Program-made: the position numbers and the translations under genes
NCBI RefSeq assembly: GCF_001811425.1
Contig: NZ_KV804706.1
Span: 1 to 64,000 of the forward strand
Direction of reading: 5' to 3'
From: Peptoniphilus_A sp001811425
GTDB lineage: Bacteria; Bacillota; Clostridia; Tissierellales; Peptoniphilaceae
DNA: 64,000 bases
The notes under the pieces: generated by a model
Databases searched by the model: none
Told to the model about the DNA's origin: nothing
Seen by the model: only the letters and a program-made list of their open reading frames with translations
Shown here: positions 9,122 through 18,611 of the stretch, in pieces
How positions within the stretch are numbered: the stretch's first letter is position 1
Layout of the letters: each line of letters starts with the position of its first letter

Positions 9122-9976
9122 ATGAAAAAGCAGGAAAAGAAAAAAAGAAAACTGAATAAGAAAAGAAAATATTTTAGGATTTTTATTAGGTTTTTTATAT
9201 TTTTTTCCTTCATTTTTTTATTAATTTTTGCACTGAAAAATTCTAATCTATTTAAAATAAAAAATGTTACAATTGATGGAAATAAAAATGTATCCAGTGC
9301 CACAATAAAAAAGGTTGCAGGTCTTAATAGGGGAGGCAAGTATTTTGTCATTTCAAAAAAGGATAGGCTAGAAAAAATAAAGTCCATTCCTTACATAAAT
9401 GATGCCAAAATATCCTATAGCATCACTGGAAATGTGAAATTGAATGTTACTGAGAGAACGCCCTACTATCAAATTGAGTCCAATGATTATCTTATTGTAG
9501 ATGAAGATTTTAGAATTATAAAAAATTCTAAGAAAAAATCCGACAATTTAGTTAATTTATCAGGCTTTAATGCAGATGACCCCAAGGCTGGAAATTATAT
9601 TTTGACCAACAAAGAAGATGAAGAGAAGAGAGATCTTCTCCTTGAATTAAAAAAAGATGAATACTCTCTTCGTGGAAACATAAGAGATATTGAACTTTTA
9701 GACTCAATAGCAACCTTTACCACAGTTGGCGGAATAAAAATTGAGTTTGGCTCCTATAGCAATACTGCCTATAAATTAAGGATGTTATCATTAATTTTAG
9801 ATGACATAAAGAAAACCGACAAAAATGCCATTATTATTCAAATGGAAAAGGGTGAAAGCCCAATTTTAATAACAGATGGCGAAGAAAGCAAAAGCAAAAA
9901 TAATAATAAAAACAAAAAAGATGATTATAATTCTGAAAATAAGGAAAAAAGTTATAGGGAAAAGGAAAAAAATTAG
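9122..9976 (+). CDS. divIB: cell division protein DivIB/FtsQ
   Basis: A 284-residue bitopic division protein. A very basic N-terminus is followed by one membrane segment (about 24-42). An extracytoplasmic POTRA domain begins at about residue 46 (FKIKNVTIDGNKNVSSATI). The beta domain follows, then a charged Lys/Asn/Glu-rich tail. It would link FtsL/DivIC to the septal synthase. It lies four bases after murG. No ftsA gene follows it before ftsZ. Confidence 0.9.
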   Translation: MKKQEKKKRKLNKKRKYFRIFIRFFIFFSFIFLLIFALKNSNLFKIKNVTIDGNKNVSSATIKKVAGLNRGGKYFVISKKDRLEKIKSIPYINDAKISYSITGNVKLNVTERTPYYQIESNDYLIVDEDFRIIKNSKKKSDNLVNLSGFNADDPKAGNYILTNKEDEEKRDLLLELKKDEYSLRGNIRDIELLDSIATFTTVGGIKIEFGSYSNTAYKLRMLSLILDDIKKTDKNAIIIQMEKGESPILITDGEESKSKNNNKNKKDDYNSENKEKSYREKEKN

Positions 9977-10015
9977 TAAAAATTCAAATAAAAGTCAGCA
10001 AATGACCTTTATATA

Positions 10016-10044
10016 TTGACTATTTACAAGTATTTCTATAAAAT
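10016..10044 (+). promoter_or_regulatory. sigma-A type promoter of ftsZ
   Basis: TTGACT at 10016-10021 and TAAAAT at 10039-10044 are separated by 17 bases, an almost consensus vegetative promoter. Transcription would start near 10051 and leave a leader of about 43 bases before the ftsZ start. It lies in the 117-base gap after divIB, so ftsZ can be expressed independently of the rest of the cluster. Confidence 0.75.
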
Positions 10045-10093
10045 AATAGTAATGAATATAAAAACAATCAAATAGTATATGAGGAGGATGTTT

Positions 10094-11182
10094 ATGTTGG
10101 AATTCGATATGGACCAAGACGAATTTGCCAAAATTAAAGTAGTTGGCGTTGGTGGCGGCGGAAATAATGCTGTCAATAGAATGATTAGCGCTGGTGTAAA
10201 GGGTGTAGAATTTTTAGTATTTAACACTGATAAGCAAGCACTTAAAAATTCACTTGCAGAAAACAAAATTCAACTTGGTGAAAAAATTACTAAGGGTCTT
10301 GGAGCAGGCGCAAATCCTGAAGTAGGAGAACAAGCAGCAGAAGAATCAATTGATGAAATTAGAGAAGCTCTTGAAGGTGCCGATATGGTATTTATCACTG
10401 CAGGAATGGGTGGAGGTACTGGTACTGGTGCAGCTCCTGTTATAGCTGATGTTGCTAAAGAATTAGGTCTACTTACAGTTGGCGTTGTTACAAAACCATT
10501 TACATTTGAAGGTAGAAAAAGAGCAAAATCTGCCGAAATAGGAATAAATTCTCTAAAGGGAAAAGTTGATACTCTAGTTATAATTCCAAATGACAGACTT
10601 CTAAGCATTTCAGACAAGAAGACTAGCTTCTCACAAGCTTTTGAAATGGCAGACGACATTTTAAAACAAGGTATTCAAGGTATTTCAGATTTAATTTCTG
10701 TACCAAACTTAATTAACCTTGACTTTGCCGATGTTAAGACAATTATGTATGATAAGGGCATTGCTCACATGGGTATTGGCCGCGCATCAGGTGATGAAAG
10801 AGCTACAGAAGCAGCTAAACTTGCAATTAATTCTCCTCTACTAGAAACTTCTATTGAAGGAGCAAAATCTGTTCTATTAAATATCACTGCAGGATCAGAC
10901 CTTGGTATATTTGAAGTTAATGAAGCAGCTGATTTAATTAGGGACTGTGTATCTGAAGATGCAAATATTATCTTCGGTGCAGGAATTGACGAATCACTTA
11001 AGGATGAAGTTAAGATTACAGTTATTGCAACTGAATTTGATCAATACAAAGACGAAAAGAAAGATAAAAAAGAAAAGAAAGTTGAAATGCCAGGAACTCC
11101 TATTGGAACAATTGGCGAAGACGATGAAGAAGACAATGGAGAACTTAAAATTCCTTCTTTCTTGAGAATTAACAGAAAATAA
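10094..11182 (+). CDS. ftsZ: cell division GTPase FtsZ
   Basis: A 362-residue tubulin homologue that forms the Z ring. The N-terminal GGGGNNAVNRM, the tubulin signature GMGGGTGTGAAPV (about 103-115) and the T7-type NLDFAD block are present. A short acidic linker precedes the C-terminal peptide LKIPSFLRINRK, which binds membrane tethers. The start at 10094 is set by GAGGAGG at 10081-10087. ftsA is not adjacent, so the tether must be encoded elsewhere (FtsA, SepF or EzrA). Confidence 0.98.
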   Translation: MLEFDMDQDEFAKIKVVGVGGGGNNAVNRMISAGVKGVEFLVFNTDKQALKNSLAENKIQLGEKITKGLGAGANPEVGEQAAEESIDEIREALEGADMVFITAGMGGGTGTGAAPVIADVAKELGLLTVGVVTKPFTFEGRKRAKSAEIGINSLKGKVDTLVIIPNDRLLSISDKKTSFSQAFEMADDILKQGIQGISDLISVPNLINLDFADVKTIMYDKGIAHMGIGRASGDERATEAAKLAINSPLLETSIEGAKSVLLNITAGSDLGIFEVNEAADLIRDCVSEDANIIFGAGIDESLKDEVKITVIATEFDQYKDEKKDKKEKKVEMPGTPIGTIGEDDEEDNGELKIPSFLRINRK

Positions 11183-11209
11183 TTTTGTAATTTCATAATA
11201 TAACGAATT

Positions 11210-11235
11210 GGACATTGGAGACAATGTCCTTTTTT
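11210..11235 (+). terminator. rho-independent terminator after ftsZ
   Basis: GGACATT at 11210-11216 pairs with AATGTCC at 11223-11229 around a six-base loop, followed by six T. It ends the dcw/ftsZ transcript. Confidence 0.85.
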
Positions 11236-11530
11236 AATTTATATCTTTAAAAGTTTACAGCGATGACTAGAAGAAAATCGTTTTTATAAAAATTTTTTAG
11301 TTTTTAAAAAATTTTATTTAAAAATAGTAATTAATAAAAATGTATATTTTATTAGTTTAGAAGGATAAAACAGTTACTAATTGATACAAAAAAATATATT
11401 TTTTTCTTTAAATTTTAAAATTAATAAATAAAAGTTAAACAAGTAGTAAAAATTTTCAAGACTACTTTTTATTTAAAAAATTTTTGTTATAATATAATCT
11501 GCTAGAAAAAAAAGGGGGAATTTTTTAAAG
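11236..11530 (+). promoter_or_regulatory. AT-rich intergenic region with gltS promoter
   Basis: No gene or structured leader is visible. Two overlapping TATAAT hexamers at 11488-11493 and 11493-11498 are likely -10 elements for gltS. A matching -35 is poor. AGGGGGAA at 11513-11520 is the probable ribosome site, with a long 10-12 base spacing to the ATG at 11531. Confidence 0.5.
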
Positions 11531-12781
11531 ATGAACATATCATTCAATTTAATGCAAACGGTAGGCTTTGCTATAATAGTTTACTACATAGGCAAGTTTT
11601 TAAGACAAAAGATTAGTTTCTTTCAAAAGTTTTGTGTGCCAGCACCAGTAATTGGCGGATTTTTATTTGCAATAATAAGATTTTTATTACAAGTTGGTGG
11701 CATAGCAACTTTTGAATTTGATCAAGCTCTACAAAACCCATTTATGATGGTATTCTTTACAGCAATAGGTGTTGGGGCAGACCTTGACACTTTGAAAAAG
11801 GGTGGAAAGGGATTCTTAATTTTCTGGTTAATATCAGCAATTTTAGTTTTAGGACAAAATACAATTGGTATTGTACTTGCTAAGGCTCTTTCAGAAAATC
11901 CATTACTTGGACTAGTATGTGGTTCAGTTACAATGGTAGGCGGACATGGTTCAGCAGGTGCTTGGGGAGGTACTTTTGCTAAGCTAGGTTTAGATAACGC
12001 AAAGACTTTTGCTCTTGCAGCTGCAACATTTGGTGTAATTATGGGTTCCCTAATTGGTGGACCTATAGGTTCAACTCTTATTAGAAAACACAATCTATCT
12101 GGAAACAAAAAGGATGCATCTAATCTTGACGATGTGCTAGAACATCTTGAAGAAAACAATGCAGGAGAAGGCTATGAAAGAGTAGTTCCTCTTCAAGCAG
12201 GGGACTTCATAAAAGTTCTTGGATTAATTTTTGTATCTGTAGGCTTAGGAGCTATCTTACAAGAATTTATTAGAACTCATGTATCTATCATGGGCAAGGA
12301 ATTAAACTTACCAGCTTATGTAACATCAATGATTATTGCAGGTATTTTCGTAAACACTATTGGTAAAAAGGGACCTTTAATGGTTAACCAAAGAGCCAAT
12401 TCAATTTGCGGAGATGTTGGACTAAATGTATTCTTGGTAATGGCATTAATTGACATCAACTTACTTGACTTAAAAGATGTTGCAGGACATATGCTTATAA
12501 TTTTATTTGCACAAACTTTATTTATGGCACTATTTGCTTACTTTGTAACTTATTGGGCAATGGGTAAAAATTATGATGCAGCAGTACTCTCTGGTGGTAT
12601 TTGTGGATTTGGTATGGGTGCAACTTATAACGCCCTTGCTAACATGGATTCAATCACTGAAAGATTTGGTCCATCACCAAGAGCATACTTCATTCTACCA
12701 ATGGTAGGAGCTTTTGCAATTGATATTACAAATTCAATTTTTATCACAATTTTCTTAAATATTGCACAAAGTATTTCATAA
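11531..12781 (+). CDS. gltS: sodium/glutamate symporter GltS
   Basis: A 416-residue polytopic membrane protein of the ESS (GltS) family importing glutamate with sodium. The inverted-repeat glycine-rich blocks are visible: VTMVGGHGSAGAWG near residue 135 and SGGICGFGMGATYNALANM near residue 355. About ten to twelve hydrophobic segments are present. It stands alone between its own promoter and terminator. In amino-acid fermenting anaerobes it would feed glutamate to energy metabolism (inference). Confidence 0.95.
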   Translation: MNISFNLMQTVGFAIIVYYIGKFLRQKISFFQKFCVPAPVIGGFLFAIIRFLLQVGGIATFEFDQALQNPFMMVFFTAIGVGADLDTLKKGGKGFLIFWLISAILVLGQNTIGIVLAKALSENPLLGLVCGSVTMVGGHGSAGAWGGTFAKLGLDNAKTFALAAATFGVIMGSLIGGPIGSTLIRKHNLSGNKKDASNLDDVLEHLEENNAGEGYERVVPLQAGDFIKVLGLIFVSVGLGAILQEFIRTHVSIMGKELNLPAYVTSMIIAGIFVNTIGKKGPLMVNQRANSICGDVGLNVFLVMALIDINLLDLKDVAGHMLIILFAQTLFMALFAYFVTYWAMGKNYDAAVLSGGICGFGMGATYNALANMDSITERFGPSPRAYFILPMVGAFAIDITNSIFITIFLNIAQSIS

Positions 12782-12797
12782 AAATGAATTTTTTTAG

Positions 12798-12824
12798 ACC
12801 GAGCACCCTGTGTTCGGTTTTTTT
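12798..12824 (+). terminator. rho-independent terminator after gltS
   Basis: ACCGAGCAC at 12798-12806 pairs with GTGTTCGGT at 12810-12818, including one G-U pair, with a three-base loop. Seven T/A-rich bases follow. Confidence 0.85.
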
Positions 12825-12847
12825 ATTGCTCAGCTATCTATGATTAA

Positions 12848-12876
12848 TTGATTAAAAGATTTTTAAGTGATATTAT
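12848..12876 (+). promoter_or_regulatory. promoter of nrdR-rarA
   Basis: TTGATT at 12848-12853 and TATTAT at 12871-12876 are spaced by 17 bases, placing the start of transcription near 12883 and the nrdR start codon about 40 bases on. Confidence 0.65.
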
Positions 12877-12921
12877 TAATTCAAAGGTTCCAAGGGACCT
12901 TATTTAAATGAGGTGAAGACT

Positions 12922-13380
12922 ATGAAATGTCCCTTCTGCGGATATGATGATTCAAAAGTTTTAGACACTAGACCTACTGATGAAGGTTATACAATAAGAA
13001 GAAGGCGTGAGTGTTTAAAATGTCAAAAAAGATTTACAACTTATGAAAAAATTGAACAATCTCCAGTTATGGTTATAAAAGAAGATGGCAACAGGCAAGC
13101 CTTTGATCGCGACAAGATCGTTAGAGGAATGATAAAGTCCTGCGAAAAGAGACCTGTGTCTGCTGATGAAATTGAAGAAGCAGTTAACAACATTGAAAAG
13201 AAAATAGAAAACTCCATGAGAAGAGAAATAACTTCTCTTGAAATTGGGGAAATGGTAATGGACGAGCTAAAGGACTTAGATGAAGTTTCCTATGTTAGAT
13301 TTGCATCAGTTTATAGGGAATTTAAAGATCTCCAATCCTTTGTAGACGAGCTTGAAAATTTTGTAAAAAAGAAGAATTAA
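12922..13380 (+). CDS. nrdR: NrdR, repressor of ribonucleotide reductase genes
   Basis: A 152-residue regulator with an N-terminal zinc ribbon (Cys3, Cys6, Cys31, Cys34) and an ATP-cone domain (about 46-136) that senses ATP/dATP. It represses nrd operons by binding NrdR boxes. ATG 12922 gives the canonical MKCPFCG start and has GAGGTGA five bases upstream. The in-frame GTG at 12913 lies inside that ribosome site and is rejected. No nrd genes are in the window. Confidence 0.95.
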   Translation: MKCPFCGYDDSKVLDTRPTDEGYTIRRRRECLKCQKRFTTYEKIEQSPVMVIKEDGNRQAFDRDKIVRGMIKSCEKRPVSADEIEEAVNNIEKKIENSMRREITSLEIGEMVMDELKDLDEVSYVRFASVYREFKDLQSFVDELENFVKKKN

Positions 13381-13381
13381 A

Positions 13382-14683
13382 ATGGATTTATTCGAACTTA
13401 GCATGCAAAAAAATTTAAGGAGAGAAGCGCCCCTTGCCGACAGGATGAGACCGAGAAATTTAGATGAATTTGTGGGTCAAGACCATGTAATTGGTCAGGG
13501 GAAATATCTGTCAAGGCTAATAAAGAGCGACAGACTTTCTTCTATTTTATTTTATGGACCGCCTGGAGTTGGAAAGACAACTTTGGCAGAAATAATTGCA
13601 AAGACCACAAATAAAAGTTTTATAAAACTTTCTGCTGTCACTTCAAACTTAAAAGAGCTTCGTGAAGTTTTGAAAAAAGCTGAAGACTCAATGAAGTTTC
13701 ACAACATCTCTACTATTGTTTTTATTGACGAGATTCATAGGTTTAATAAGACTCAGCAAGATGCCCTTCTGCCCTTTGTGGAAAGAGGAGTCATTACTTT
13801 AATTGGAGCCACAACAGAAAATCCCTACTTTGAAGTCAATAGAGCCCTCTTATCTAGGATGCAAATTATAAATTTACTTCCACTGGAAGATAAGGACCTC
13901 TATAAAATGCTTGACATGGCAATAAGTGACAAGGAAAGAGGCTTTGGCAATAAAAATGTAGAGATTACAGATCTTGCCAAAAAAATTCTCATCAAAAATT
14001 CCAATGGAGATGGAAGGTATTTATTAAACAGTTTAGAAATTGCAATTTTATCCACTGATGAAGTTGGTGGAAAAATTTTTGTAGACGAAAATGTAATTGC
14101 AAATTCGCTTTTGATTAAAAATATAAAGTACGACAAGGATAATAACGAGCATTATGACACAATCTCTGCTTTTATAAAGTCTATGAGGGGGTCTGATCCT
14201 GATGCAGCCCTAATATATCTTGCCAAGATGCTTGAAGGTGGAGAAGACATAAAATTTATAGCAAGAAGGCTTATGATTTTTGCATCAGAAGATGTGGGAA
14301 ATGCAAATCCTCAGGCAATGGTCATGGCTTCAGCTTGCTTTAACAGCATTAATGCAGTTGGAATGCCAGAAGCGAGAATAATTTTGGCACAAATGGTAAC
14401 CTACCTTGCATCTTCAGAAAAATCAAATGCATCCTACCTTGGAATAAATAAGGCTCTGGAAGATGTGAAAAATGAAAATAATATAAATATACCAAAGAAC
14501 ATTAGGGATAAACACAACCCTCAAAATGAAACTGATGAAAAATATTTATATCCCCACAATTATGAAGGCTCTTATGTAGACCAAAAGTACATGCCAGATA
14601 ATTTTCTTGGCAAAAAATATTATGAACCCAAAGATATTGGCTACGAAAAAAATATTAAGAACTACCTTGACACTTTGAAGTGA
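13382..14683 (+). CDS. rarA: replication-associated recombination ATPase RarA (MgsA)
   Basis: A 433-residue AAA+ clamp-loader-like ATPase acting at stalled replication forks. Walker A GPPGVGKTTLAE lies at about residues 60-71. The Walker B region is DEIHRFNKTQQDALL (about 118-132), sensor 1 is GATTENP, and the C-terminal RarA tetramerisation region includes GMPEARIILAQ. It starts one base after the nrdR stop and is presumably co-transcribed with nrdR. Confidence 0.95.
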   Translation: MDLFELSMQKNLRREAPLADRMRPRNLDEFVGQDHVIGQGKYLSRLIKSDRLSSILFYGPPGVGKTTLAEIIAKTTNKSFIKLSAVTSNLKELREVLKKAEDSMKFHNISTIVFIDEIHRFNKTQQDALLPFVERGVITLIGATTENPYFEVNRALLSRMQIINLLPLEDKDLYKMLDMAISDKERGFGNKNVEITDLAKKILIKNSNGDGRYLLNSLEIAILSTDEVGGKIFVDENVIANSLLIKNIKYDKDNNEHYDTISAFIKSMRGSDPDAALIYLAKMLEGGEDIKFIARRLMIFASEDVGNANPQAMVMASACFNSINAVGMPEARIILAQMVTYLASSEKSNASYLGINKALEDVKNENNINIPKNIRDKHNPQNETDEKYLYPHNYEGSYVDQKYMPDNFLGKKYYEPKDIGYEKNIKNYLDTLK

Positions 14684-14689
14684 GTAAAA

Positions 14690-14718
14690 TTGACAAATGT
14701 GGGATTTAATTATATACT
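14690..14718 (+). promoter_or_regulatory. promoter of asnS-leuS
   Basis: Consensus TTGACA at 14690-14695 and TATACT at 14713-14718 have a 17-base spacer, starting six bases after the rarA stop. The leader before asnS is only about 30 bases, too short for a T-box. Confidence 0.8.
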
Positions 14719-14754
14719 TAAACATTATGTAAGGAATACAAATTAGGAGGAATT

Positions 14755-16143
14755 ATGTCAATTAGCATTAGAGATATTTTTAAAAATCCAGAAGATTTTT
14801 TAGATAAAGAAATAGTATTAAGTGGTTGGATAAAGACAAGTAGAGCTTCAAAAAATTTTGGCTTTATTGAGCTCACAGATGGAACAGCTTTTAAGCCAAT
14901 TCAAGTAGTTTATGGCAAGGAACTAGATAATTTTGATGAAATTGAAAAATATCCAATTTCTTCATCACTAGAAGTTACTGGAAAGATTGTTAAGTCACCA
15001 GGAAAAAATCAATCCTTTGAACTACAAGCAAATAAAATTGTTGCAATTTGTTCATCTGACCCATCTTATCCTCTTCAAAAGAAGAGACATACAATGGAAT
15101 ATTTGAGGACAATAGCCCATCTTCGTCCAAGAGCAAACACTTTTAATGCTGTTTTTAGAGTTAGGTCACTAATTGCCTATGCAATTCACAAATTTTTCCA
15201 AGAAAAGGGATTTGTTTATGTTCACGCTCCAATAATTACAACATCTGATGCTGAAGGCGCAGGAGAAATGTTCCAAGTTACAACTCTTGACCTTGCTGGA
15301 CTAGCAAAGGCAAATCCAACAGAAGTTGATTATTCTAAGGACTTCTTCAACAAAATGACTCACCTAACTGTATCAGGTCAACTTGAAGCTGAAGCCTTTG
15401 CAGAAGCCTTCAAAAATATTTACACTTTTGGACCTACATTTAGAGCCGAAAATTCTAATACACAAAGACACGCTGCTGAATTTTGGATGATTGAACCGGA
15501 AATGGCCTTTGCAGACTTAAATGTAAACATGGACATTTCAGAAGAAATGTTAAAGTACATCATTTCATATGTACTTGAAAATGCACCACAAGAAATGGAA
15601 TTCTTTAACAACTTCATCGACAAGGGTCTATTAGAAAGACTTCACAATGTAGTTGAAAATGAATTTGCAAGAATAACTTACACAGAAGCTATTGAAATTC
15701 TTGAAAAAGCTGACAGAGAATTTAACTATCCAGTAAGTTGGGGGATTGACCTTCAAACTGAACACGAAAGATATATAACAGAAGAAGTTTTCAAAAAACC
15801 AGTTTTTGTAACAGATTATCCAAAGGAAATAAAAGCCTTCTATATGTATGAAAATGAAGACAAAAAAACCGTTGCAGCAATGGACCTTCTAGTACCTGGA
15901 GTTGGTGAAATCATTGGAGGAAGCCAAAGGGAACACAGACTTGATGTCCTTGAAGAAAAAATGAAAAATATTGGCATGAATATGGATACTTACGACTGGT
16001 ATCTTGATCTTAGAAGATATGGCTCTGTAGTCCACTCAGGTTACGGACTAGGCTTTGAAAGAGCTGTTATGTATATAACTGGAATGAAGAACATTAGAGA
16101 TGTGATTCCATTCCCAAGAACTGTTGGAAATGCTGAATTTTAG
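14755..16143 (+). CDS. asnS: asparagine--tRNA ligase
   Basis: A 462-residue class II aminoacyl-tRNA synthetase. The N-terminal OB-fold anticodon-binding domain (about 1-110) is followed by the class II core. Motif 2 contains FGPTFRAENSNTQRHAAEFWMIEPE and motif 3 contains GLGFERAVMYITG. The asparagine-specific ERY of the AsnRS family is visible near residue 340. The start has AGGAGG at 14745-14750. leuS follows after eight bases. Confidence 0.97.
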   Translation: MSISIRDIFKNPEDFLDKEIVLSGWIKTSRASKNFGFIELTDGTAFKPIQVVYGKELDNFDEIEKYPISSSLEVTGKIVKSPGKNQSFELQANKIVAICSSDPSYPLQKKRHTMEYLRTIAHLRPRANTFNAVFRVRSLIAYAIHKFFQEKGFVYVHAPIITTSDAEGAGEMFQVTTLDLAGLAKANPTEVDYSKDFFNKMTHLTVSGQLEAEAFAEAFKNIYTFGPTFRAENSNTQRHAAEFWMIEPEMAFADLNVNMDISEEMLKYIISYVLENAPQEMEFFNNFIDKGLLERLHNVVENEFARITYTEAIEILEKADREFNYPVSWGIDLQTEHERYITEEVFKKPVFVTDYPKEIKAFYMYENEDKKTVAAMDLLVPGVGEIIGGSQREHRLDVLEEKMKNIGMNMDTYDWYLDLRRYGSVVHSGYGLGFERAVMYITGMKNIRDVIPFPRTVGNAEF

Positions 16144-16151
16144 GAGATAAT

Positions 16152-18563
16152 ATGAATAAATATACACCAAGTGAAATAGAAAAAAAGTGGCAAGACTTTT
16201 GGGATGAACATGAATCTTTTGTTTGTGAAAATAATTCTGACAAAGAAAAATTCTACGCCCTTGTAGAGTTCCCTTATCCATCTGGACAAGGACTTCATGT
16301 AGGACATCCAAGACCTTATACAGCTCTTGATATTATTTCTAGAATGAAGAGAATGCAAGGATACAATGTTCTATATCCAATGGGCTGGGATGCCTTTGGT
16401 CTTCCAACTGAAAATTATGCAATAAAAAATAAAATTCACCCTGCTATAGTTACAAAAAATAACATTGCTCACTTTAAGGAACAATTAAAGTCAATTGGAT
16501 TTTCCTTTGACTGGTCAAGAGAAATTAACACAACTGATCCAGAATATTACAAGTGGACACAATGGATTTTCTTACAATTATATAAACATGGACTTGCCTA
16601 CAAAAAAGAAATGCCAATAAACTGGTGTCCTTCCTGCAAAGTTGGACTTTCTAACGAAGAAGTTGTAGGTGGCAAATGTGAAAGATGTGGCGAAGAAGTT
16701 GTAAGAAGAGTTAAGAGCCAATGGATGTTAAAAATCACTGAATATGCAGATAGACTTATTAATGACCTTGACGATTTAGACTTCATAGAAAGAGTTGTAA
16801 CACAACAAAAAAATTGGATTGGAAGAAGTGAAGGGGCAAGCATAAACTTCTCACTAAAGGATTATGATGAAAAGCTTGAAGTTTTCACTACTAGACCAGA
16901 TACAATTTACGGTGCAACTTATATGGTAATTGCGCCTGAACATCCATTAATTGAAAACCACGCAGATAAAATTGAAAATTTAGATGAAATAAATGCTTAT
17001 AAAAAAGAATGCGCTAAGAAAAGTGAATTCGAAAGAACTGAACTGGAAAAGAACAAAACTGGTGTAGAAATTAAGGGAATTAAGGCAATAAATCCTCTTA
17101 CAAATAAAGAAATACCAATTTGGATCTCAGATTATGTTCTTATGACTTACGGAACTGGGGCAATCATGGCAGTTCCTGCTCATGACGACCGTGACTACGA
17201 ATTTGCCAAGAAGTTTTCCTTAGAAATCATTCCAGTAATTGAAGGTTCAGATGTAAGTGAAAAGGCAAACACTGAAACTTCTACAGGCAAAATGATTAAT
17301 TCAGGAATTTTAAATGGTCTTGAAGTTAAGGATGCCATTGCTAAGATGATTAACTATCTTGAAGAAAATAAGCTCGGCGACAGAAAGATAAATTATAAGT
17401 TAAGGGACTGGGTATTCTCAAGACAAAGATATTGGGGAGAACCAATTCCAATAGTTCACTGCGAAAAATGTGGTTATGTCGCTCTTCCAGAAGAAGAACT
17501 TCCACTTTTACTTCCAGATGTTGAAAATTATGAGCCAACAGATTCTGGTGAATCACCACTTGCTAAGATGACTGATTGGGTTAATACAACTTGTCCAAAG
17601 TGTGGTGGACCTGCAAAAAGAGAAACTGATACAATGCCACAATGGGCTGGTTCATCTTGGTACTTCTTGAGATACACTGACCCACACAATGATAAAGAGC
17701 TTGCAAGCAAAGAAGCCCTTGAATATTGGACTCCTGTAGACTGGTACAATGGTGGAATGGAACATACTACACTTCACTTATTATATTCAAGATTTTGGCA
17801 CAAATTCTTGTATGACATTGGAGTAGTTCCAACTAAAGAACCTTATCAAAAGAGAACATCTCACGGCATGATTCTTGGTGGCAACAACGAAAAAATGTCT
17901 AAATCAAGAGGCAATGTTGTAAATCCAGATGACATTGTAAGAGACTATGGTGCCGATACATTAAGATGCTATGAAATGTTTATTGGTGACTTTGAAAAGC
18001 CAGTTCCATGGTCAGAAAACGGCGTTAAGGGCTGTAGAAGATTCTTAGAAAGAGTTTGGAATTTACAAAGCCTAGTTGTTGATGGCAATGAATACACAGA
18101 AGATTTAGCATCTGAAATCCACAAGACTATTAAAAAAGTCACTGAAGATTATGCAAACTTAAAGGCAAATACAGCCATTGCACAACTTATGACACTTTCA
18201 AATGAATTTAGTTCTGCTGGAAAAATCACAAAAGAAGATTTTAGAACTTTCTTAATTTTATTAAATCCAGTTGCTCCACATATAACAGAAGAATTGTGGC
18301 AAGCCTGCGACTTAGGTGGAATTCTTTCTGAACAAGTTTGGCCTAAGTACGACGAAAAAATGACTATTGACGATGAAATTGAAATCCCAGTTCAATTTAA
18401 TGGCAAGGTTAGATATACAGTTAAAATTGTAAGAGATGCATCACAAGAAGAAGCCTTTGAAGTTGCAGAAAAGGATGAACTTTTTGCAAAAAACACTGAA
18501 GGAAAGAAAGTTGTAAAGAAAATTTATATTCCAAATAAGATTGTAAATATAGTTGTAAAATAA
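16152..18563 (+). CDS. leuS: leucine--tRNA ligase
   Basis: An 803-residue class I synthetase of the bacterial type. The HIGH-like motif HVGHPRP lies at about residues 48-54 and KMSKS at about 581-585. Zinc-type Cys pairs are present (CPSC...CERC near 160-180, and CEKC...CPKC near 435-485). The CP1 editing domain includes TRPDTIYGATY. Co-transcribed with asnS. Length is normal. Confidence 0.98.
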   Translation: MNKYTPSEIEKKWQDFWDEHESFVCENNSDKEKFYALVEFPYPSGQGLHVGHPRPYTALDIISRMKRMQGYNVLYPMGWDAFGLPTENYAIKNKIHPAIVTKNNIAHFKEQLKSIGFSFDWSREINTTDPEYYKWTQWIFLQLYKHGLAYKKEMPINWCPSCKVGLSNEEVVGGKCERCGEEVVRRVKSQWMLKITEYADRLINDLDDLDFIERVVTQQKNWIGRSEGASINFSLKDYDEKLEVFTTRPDTIYGATYMVIAPEHPLIENHADKIENLDEINAYKKECAKKSEFERTELEKNKTGVEIKGIKAINPLTNKEIPIWISDYVLMTYGTGAIMAVPAHDDRDYEFAKKFSLEIIPVIEGSDVSEKANTETSTGKMINSGILNGLEVKDAIAKMINYLEENKLGDRKINYKLRDWVFSRQRYWGEPIPIVHCEKCGYVALPEEELPLLLPDVENYEPTDSGESPLAKMTDWVNTTCPKCGGPAKRETDTMPQWAGSSWYFLRYTDPHNDKELASKEALEYWTPVDWYNGGMEHTTLHLLYSRFWHKFLYDIGVVPTKEPYQKRTSHGMILGGNNEKMSKSRGNVVNPDDIVRDYGADTLRCYEMFIGDFEKPVPWSENGVKGCRRFLERVWNLQSLVVDGNEYTEDLASEIHKTIKKVTEDYANLKANTAIAQLMTLSNEFSSAGKITKEDFRTFLILLNPVAPHITEELWQACDLGGILSEQVWPKYDEKMTIDDEIEIPVQFNGKVRYTVKIVRDASQEEAFEVAEKDELFAKNTEGKKVVKKIYIPNKIVNIVVK

Positions 18564-18568
18564 AATTG

Positions 18569-18590
18569 AAAAGCACTTTATAGTGCTTTT
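18569..18590 (+). terminator. hairpin after leuS, probable terminator
   Basis: AAAAGCAC at 18569-18576 pairs with GTGCTTTT at 18583-18590 over a small loop. The T tract is short and interrupted (TTTTCGTTCTTT), so termination may be partial before yicC 22 bases on. Confidence 0.55.
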
Positions 18591-18611
18591 CGTTCTTTAT
18601 GAGGAGTTTTT

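Noticed and set aside
14719..14754. T-box riboswitch before asnS
   Set aside because: The promoter lies only about 35 bases before the start, leaving no room for a T-box leader or terminator.
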